Shown: positions 5,582 through 8,259 of the stretch, piece by piece | Layout of the letters: the number at the start of each line of letters is the position of its first letter | Position numbering within the stretch: the stretch's first letter is position 1 | NCBI GenBank assembly: GCA_945906715.1 | Contig: CAMDRK010000104.1 | Span: 1-8,259, forward strand | DNA length: 8,259 nucleotides | Reading direction: 5' to 3' | DNA from: Nitrospira lenta | Lineage (GTDB): Bacteria; Nitrospirota; Nitrospiria; Nitrospirales; Nitrospiraceae | Program-made: the position numbers and the translations under genes | The notes under the pieces: model-generated | Database searches by the model: none | The model's input: the letters and a program-made list of their open reading frames with translations, nothing else | What the model was told of the DNA's origin: nothing

Positions 5582-6169
5582 CTACGCCTCTTTCAATTCC
5601 GCCAACTCCCGGCTCAGCTGCAGCCGTCCCTTATAGACGCGCATTTTCAACGTATCGCCGTTCACTCCCAAAATCTCCTGCATCTCCTCGTAACTGAGTC
5701 CTTCGACATGCTTCAGTACAAAGGCTTCACGGTAGAGCGGCGGCAGCCGCTGAATCGCCCGATCCAATTGCCCCGCAACCTGCTGCTGCGACAAGAGCAG
5801 CTCTGGGGTCCGCTCTTCCGCCGCCGCTCCGTCCTCGAGCACCTCATCGACATCGACATCTTGTGCGCCCTGCCCAGGCCGTTTAGCTCGGAGCCAATCC
5901 TTACACTTATTCGCGGCGATTCGATAGAGCCAGGTGGAAAACTTCGACTCAGCTCTGAACCTTGGCAGAGCCTTGAATGCCGCAACGAATGTCTCCTGCG
6001 CCAGATCCTCCGCCTCAGTCCGGTCACCCACCATCCGATAGGCTAAATTCACAATGACCGTCGCGTATCGCTCGACCAACTGCCCAAAAGCATCGGAATC
6101 TTGCTTCAGGCTCCGTGCGATCAGCTTAGCTTCATCGTCCAATCCGCCATGATTTATCTGCATGGCCAT
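5582..6169 (-). CDS. ECF-type RNA polymerase sigma factor (sigma-70 family)
   Basis: The 195-residue product has the two-domain build of extracytoplasmic-function sigma factors. Region 2 (about 27-95) includes FGQLVERYATVIVNLAYRMV, DRTEAEDLAQETFVAAFKAL and FSTWLYRIAANKCKDWLR, which contact core polymerase and the -10 element. Region 4 (about 133-186) includes IQRLPPLYREAFVLKHVEGL, the helix-turn-helix YEEMQEILGVNGDTLKMRVY and KGRLQLSREL, which read the -35 element. The linker (about 97-130) is acidic and variable. Length and domain order are normal for the family. It heads an operon with the anti-sigma-like gene (2-nt gap) and the two downstream genes, the usual arrangement for an ECF sigma and its regulator. 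Two in-frame ATGs (6169, 6163) are close together and neither has a strong Shine-Dalgarno. I see no convincing autoregulatory promoter in the 200 bp upstream. The target genes cannot be predicted from this window. Confidence 0.93.
   Translation of the reverse strand: MAMQINHGGLDDEAKLIARSLKQDSDAFGQLVERYATVIVNLAYRMVGDRTEAEDLAQETFVAAFKALPRFRAESKFSTWLYRIAANKCKDWLRAKRPGQGAQDVDVDEVLEDGAAAEERTPELLLSQQQVAGQLDRAIQRLPPLYREAFVLKHVEGLSYEEMQEILGVNGDTLKMRVYKGRLQLSRELAELKEA
5587..5590 (-). promoter_or_regulatory. Shine-Dalgarno site of the anti-sigma-like gene, inside the sigma gene
   Basis: GAGG on the minus strand ends 7 nt before the ATG at 5579. It is formed by the last sense codons of the sigma gene (Lys-Glu-Ala), so ribosomes finishing the sigma factor can start directly on its partner. 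This supports the chosen start and translational coupling. Confidence 0.65.
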
Positions 6170-6368
6170 GCTCGCTGATCCGACATGGCCTTCAGATGTC
6201 TGCCTATACTGCCTATCTGTGCTATTGGACGTATAGATATGCCGGGCGTAAACACCCCTGAACAGTCCCGTAAACTGTTGAAAGACCTTGGGAAAGCTGT
6301 GGGAACAAGTGACGTCGCAGTCATGAATGGCAAGGGAACCGCCTGCAGGATGGTTAAAATGGCCCTCT
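6170..6368. other. Intergenic region upstream of the sigma operon, no gene seen
   Basis: Open frames cross this stretch on both strands only because the adjoining 9-bp array has no stops in several frames; none looks like a real protein. At 6346-6362 the plus strand carries CAGGATGGTTAAAATGG, similar to the box in the repeat at the left window end. The sigma operon promoter must lie here or further upstream, but I cannot point to a good -35/-10 pair. Confidence 0.5.
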
Positions 6369-6467
6369 GGCGTTTGTGGTTTGTCTGGTTCATCTGGTTG
6401 ATTTGGTTCATCTGGTCAGTTTCGTTCAACCAACACAAACGAGACAAACCAAACAAACCAAATGAAC
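6369..6467. repeat. Second 99-bp imperfect palindrome in 9-bp phase
   Basis: Eleven successive 9-bp units can be read without changing phase. The left units are of the type GGTTNRTYT (GGTTTGTCT at 6378, GGTTCATCT at 6387 and 6405, GGTTGATTT at 6396). The turn is near CGTTCAACC (6423-6431). The right units are of the complementary type (GAGACAAAC 6441, CAAACAAAC 6450, CAAATGAAC 6459). The central stem pairs GTTTCGTT (6419-6426) with AACGAGAC (6438-6445) around an 11-nt loop; the outer parts pair more loosely. The unit is recognisably related to that at 1762-1860 but not the same. It begins 32 nt past the stop of the outer-membrane protein gene. The choice of outer boundary is mine. Confidence 0.8.
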
Positions 6468-6498
6468 AAGATAGGCTGGCGAGCTTTTCAGCCTTCTA

Positions 6499-7446
6499 CT
6501 AGAAGCGATAGCTAGTCCCGACAGACACGACATGGTCAGGAGCTCCGTTAGAGAGGCCCACGGCAACTCCCCCATTGAAACGCCACTCTGAGGAGGCCCT
6601 ATAGCTCATGCCAAAAAAAACATCGCGGATATTTTGGGCTCCAGAGACGAGAGACCGATACTCTTCGAAGTAGACGGTGCCAAGCAGATTCTTCGCGAAG
6701 TAATAGCCCGCTCCGACGTCATACCACCACTGGTTTCTGAGATTCAGGCCTTCCGGTCGGCCGATGATGTTGAAGCCGCCGTCGATAAACGTAATCCAGT
6801 TGTCCCCCAAGAGCTTGGAGATTTCGGCCCCAACTCCTTCGTCCATCTTACCAGTCCCGAGCCCACGTGACGCCTCGGCTGTCGGAAGCTTCAAACGACC
6901 CGTAATCGCAACGAGGGGAGTCCAGCCCTTCTCTTCAACAATATAGTAGCGGCCCCTGAGAATGATGTCGCCAAGACCAGACGTCGTCACATTCTGTCCG
7001 GCCAACCGATTGGTAGCCCCGCAGGTTCGAGCATTTCCTGGGATACCCGGGAAATCCTTACCGCTACATCCACCGTCGTCAGGAGCCCCACCCCCTCCGC
7101 CACCCGTCCCGGAATTACTCCCACCGCCGTCGTCTACTTGGACCGCATTACCTCCGACCAGAGTTGTTCGTCCATCAGTCATCGCCGTGACAAACGGAAT
7201 CACCAGGGCAATATCGCCGTCCTTAAAGAACCGGCGAATCGAAATTGGCGCATAGAGAAACGAACTGGTCGTATTCGTTCCGTAATTCCCGCTGCTATAA
7301 CTCGGGTTAAACCCGATCTGCCAATTCTGTTCGGACGAAGTTGGGCCTTGATGAGTCATGTCCGTCGTTGCTGCCACGGCCACCCCCCCTCCGCTTGCAA
7401 CCAAGAATCCCATCGCCAGGCACAGCACCAACCAATGCTTTCGCAT
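6499..7446 (-). CDS. Outer-membrane beta-barrel protein (transporter family, phenol-degradation MetA-like)
   Basis: The 315-residue product starts with a Sec signal peptide (about 1-26, cleavage near AVAA). The rest alternates polar and hydrophobic residues as in beta strands. It ends in SVGTSYRF, with the C-terminal phenylalanine that the BAM complex recognises. Stretches GLGDIILRGRYYIV (157-170) and GRLKLPTAEASRGLGTGK (183-200) resemble the family annotated as MetA-pathway-of-phenol-degradation transporter (PF13557), a group of small barrels of mostly unknown cargo. An unusual loop at about 104-150 is rich in Gly, Asp and Ser with a Gly6 run and carries the only two mature cysteines (C127, C142), which could form a disulphide outside. 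The start at 7446 is fixed by a good Shine-Dalgarno and the signal peptide. It appears to be a single-gene unit; its leader contains a small hairpin and a G-tract inverted repeat. Confidence 0.82.
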   Translation of the reverse strand: MRKHWLVLCLAMGFLVASGGGVAVAATTDMTHQGPTSSEQNWQIGFNPSYSSGNYGTNTTSSFLYAPISIRRFFKDGDIALVIPFVTAMTDGRTTLVGGNAVQVDDGGGSNSGTGGGGGGAPDDGGCSGKDFPGIPGNARTCGATNRLAGQNVTTSGLGDIILRGRYYIVEEKGWTPLVAITGRLKLPTAEASRGLGTGKMDEGVGAEISKLLGDNWITFIDGGFNIIGRPEGLNLRNQWWYDVGAGYYFAKNLLGTVYFEEYRSLVSGAQNIRDVFFGMSYRASSEWRFNGGVAVGLSNGAPDHVVSVGTSYRF

Positions 7447-7452
7447 GACCGA

Positions 7453-7460
7453 TCCTTCCT
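7453..7460 (-). promoter_or_regulatory. Ribosome binding site of the outer-membrane protein gene
   Basis: AGGAAGGA on the minus strand lies about 6-7 nt ahead of the ATG at 7446. It is the clearest Shine-Dalgarno site in the window and contrasts with the genes that lack one. Confidence 0.75.
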
Positions 7461-7494
7461 ATAGACCTACTCAGGTGTTCAGGCTGAAGACAAC

Positions 7495-7516
7495 AAAAAG
7501 ATCTCGGAAGGCGAGA
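7495..7516 (-). terminator. Weak intrinsic terminator-like hairpin in the outer-membrane protein leader
   Basis: On the minus strand TCTCG and CGAGA (7516-7512 and 7506-7502) form a 5-bp stem with loop CCTTC, followed after a TC by five T residues (7499-7495). It lies about 50 nt before the ATG at 7446. It could end transcription arriving from the right (the broken PilZ-type gene) or act as an attenuator for the barrel gene. The stem is short, so this is tentative. Confidence 0.4.
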
Positions 7517-7520
7517 ATGC

Positions 7521-7588
7521 GGGGGTAGCGGGATACAGGGATAGTCGGGGCAGGTTCTTCCCCCTCTACCCCGTTGCCCTCTTACCCC
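7521..7588. repeat. Inverted repeat of G-tracts with a quadruplex motif on each strand
   Basis: The left arm (7521-7550) has four G runs of 3-5 bases separated by 4, 5 and 6 nt. The right arm (7560-7588) has four C runs of 3-5 bases separated by 4, 4 and 5 nt. The runs line up when the arms are paired around a 9-nt loop, giving an imperfect long hairpin with run spacing of 8-9 bp. Each arm also fits the simple G3+N1-7 rule for a G-quadruplex, one per strand. It lies 75-142 nt upstream of the barrel gene start. Confidence 0.65.
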
Positions 7589-7591
7589 TTT

Positions 7592-7609
7592 ATCTCTTCA
7601 AGCAGAGAT
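7592..7609. repeat. Small perfect hairpin
   Basis: ATCTCT (7592-7597) and AGAGAT (7604-7609) form a 6-bp stem with a 6-nt loop, four bases beyond the G-tract inverted repeat. No T tract follows. The remaining sequence to about 7700, including an ATATATATAT run at 7677-7686, shows no gene. Confidence 0.4.
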
Positions 7610-7702
7610 GAATCCTCGTTGCGCAAGAAGCCTTAACCCCTAAAAGTCTTCAGCCCATTCACCTAAATAGGCACGATATATATATCCATCTACCCCAGGC
7701 GA

Positions 7703-7728
7703 TAGCAGGAAACAAGATTTATTCTCCT
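7703..7728. repeat. 6-bp inverted repeat
   Basis: GCAGGA (7703-7708) and TCCTGC (7723-7728) flank a 14-nt AT-rich loop. It is the leftmost of three palindromes packed between the broken PilZ-type gene and the barrel gene leader. Confidence 0.35.
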
Positions 7729-7761
7729 GCGCCCAATACCCCGTAGCTTCCGGCCTTCGTA

Positions 7762-7781
7762 GCCGAAGTGGTTACTTCGGC
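7762..7781. repeat. Perfect 8-bp hairpin, REP-like
   Basis: GCCGAAGT (7762-7769), loop GGTT, ACTTCGGC (7774-7781): a perfect 8-bp stem with a 4-nt loop. It stands within a GC-rich stretch (7741-7818) of several palindromes, resembling the compact palindromic units that repeat through many bacterial genomes. Copy number cannot be judged from one window. Confidence 0.6.
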
Positions 7782-7786
7782 GGAGT

Positions 7787-7818
7787 AGGCTGCTGCGGGG
7801 AGCTTCATTCCGCAGCCT
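7787..7818. repeat. Hairpin spanning the stop codon of the broken PilZ-type gene
   Basis: AGGC (7787-7790) with GCCT (7815-7818) and TGCGG (7794-7798) with CCGCA (7810-7814) form a 9-bp stem with a 3-nt bulge and an 11-nt loop. The loop contains the TGA (minus strand, 7807-7805) that ends the pseudogene frame. The right side includes TTCAACAGGCTGC on the minus strand, a wording I associate with dispersed intergenic repeats. Confidence 0.45.
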
Positions 7819-8245
7819 GTTGAACCGCAGATACTGCCAGGGGGCCAAATATCCGACGACACCCAATCAGGTACAGATTGCCAAGCGATTCCACCGGCAG
7901 GGGCTTTGCCCATTTGGTTTCAAAGACATTCACGGCCTGACCTGATCTGGAGCAGGGACTGTGCACTTCAATCAACTGCTTCTTGTGAGGGGCTTGGCCC
8001 ATGAGAAGTAGCATCCCTTCCTTGCTCCGGTTGAGCGCGAAGACCTAACCTTGCCTGGTGACGACCGAATCCTCTTCTATGGATTCGAGCATCTCATAAG
8101 AACACCTGCGCCGATAGGCCCTGCGCACCTCACGCCGGCGCTCCGAGGGGATCGTCGTAGCCGGCATCTCGGCAGTGACTTGGGCCACATCGTTATTTCC
8201 TACATTCTGTCCCCGTCCTGGTGTCGCTGTGGAGCAGGAGAGCAT
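7805..8245 (-). pseudogene. PilZ-type domain protein interrupted by an in-frame TAG
   Basis: One minus-strand frame runs from 8245 (or from a second ATG at 8167) to the TGA at 7805 with a single TAG at 8047-8045. The two halves join into one domain. Before the stop come ERRREVRRAYRRRCSYEMLE and IEEDSVVTRQG; after it come VFALNRSKEGMLLLMG, APHKKQLIEVHSP, VNVFETKWAKPLPVESLGN and GCRRIFGPL. This matches the PilZ pattern (Arg-rich RxxxR box, then N/DxSxxG as NRSKEG), a fold that usually binds cyclic di-GMP. I also recall very similar short proteins as a multi-copy family in Nitrospira, unverified. GAG or CAG to TAG is a single change. The last residues (SAVQQAAE) overlap a hairpin repeat and may not be original. 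The frame is also open beyond 8245 to the window edge, so the true start could be outside. Alternatives are a sequencing error, or a shortened protein from the ATG at 8014, which would lack the Arg box. Confidence 0.65.
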
Positions 8246-8259
8246 TGTTTCAAAGCGGT

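Noticed and set aside
6185..6502. Plus-strand open frame of 105 codons over the second palindrome, with Trp-rich then Lys/Asn-rich sequence
   Set aside because: The composition comes from reading a 9-bp array in frame; it has no credible fold and overlaps the end of the barrel gene on the other strand.
7719..7913. Minus-strand open frame of 64 codons overlapping the pseudogene in another frame
   Set aside because: It is covered mostly by palindromes and by the better-supported PilZ-type frame, and has no domain or ribosome binding site.

Overview
The window reads as a piece of a Gram-negative chromosome, and my best guess is Nitrospira or a close relative (Nitrospirota). The reasons are the mix of genes (an ECF sigma operon, an outer-membrane beta-barrel, a decayed short PilZ-type protein of a kind I associate with Nitrospira), moderately high GC, and many hairpin-rich intergenic repeats. 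The assignment is from memory of family flavour, not from a search.

Layout. Positions 1-305 hold no gene, but an inverted repeat and part of a probable dispersed repeat. A J-domain protein (306-947, minus) and an unrecognised 211-residue protein (1107-1742, plus) diverge from a 159-bp spacer. Convergent to the latter is a tRNA nucleotidyltransferase / poly(A) polymerase family gene (1878-3191, minus), and the two share a 99-bp periodic palindrome between their stop codons. After a 360-bp repeat-filled gap come four minus-strand genes in transcription order: ECF sigma factor (6169-5582), membrane anti-sigma-like protein with a periplasmic glycogen-binding-type (CBM48/AMPK-beta-like) domain (5579-4893), a lipoprotein made of the same domain (4839-4456), and a secreted helical protein with an Asp/Arg/Gly-rich tail (4451-3552). 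Upstream of this operon another 99-bp periodic palindrome follows the stop codon of an outer-membrane beta-barrel gene (7446-6499). The right end (7447-8259) holds a G-tract inverted repeat, several hairpins, and a PilZ-type gene broken by an in-frame TAG.

How it fits together. The sigma operon looks like a self-contained cell-envelope signalling unit: a regulator, its membrane-bound partner with an external carbohydrate-binding-type fold, a second lipid-anchored copy of that fold, and a secreted low-complexity protein as a likely output or partner.

The two most unusual signals are not genes. First, most transcription-unit ends carry imperfect inverted repeats whose arms are themselves tandem 7-bp or 9-bp repeats, with the unit differing from site to site. 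Second, three unrelated genes (J-domain, 211-residue protein, CCA enzyme) have a promoter -10 box only 6-8 nt before a usable ATG and lack a clear Shine-Dalgarno site, which points to leaderless mRNAs.
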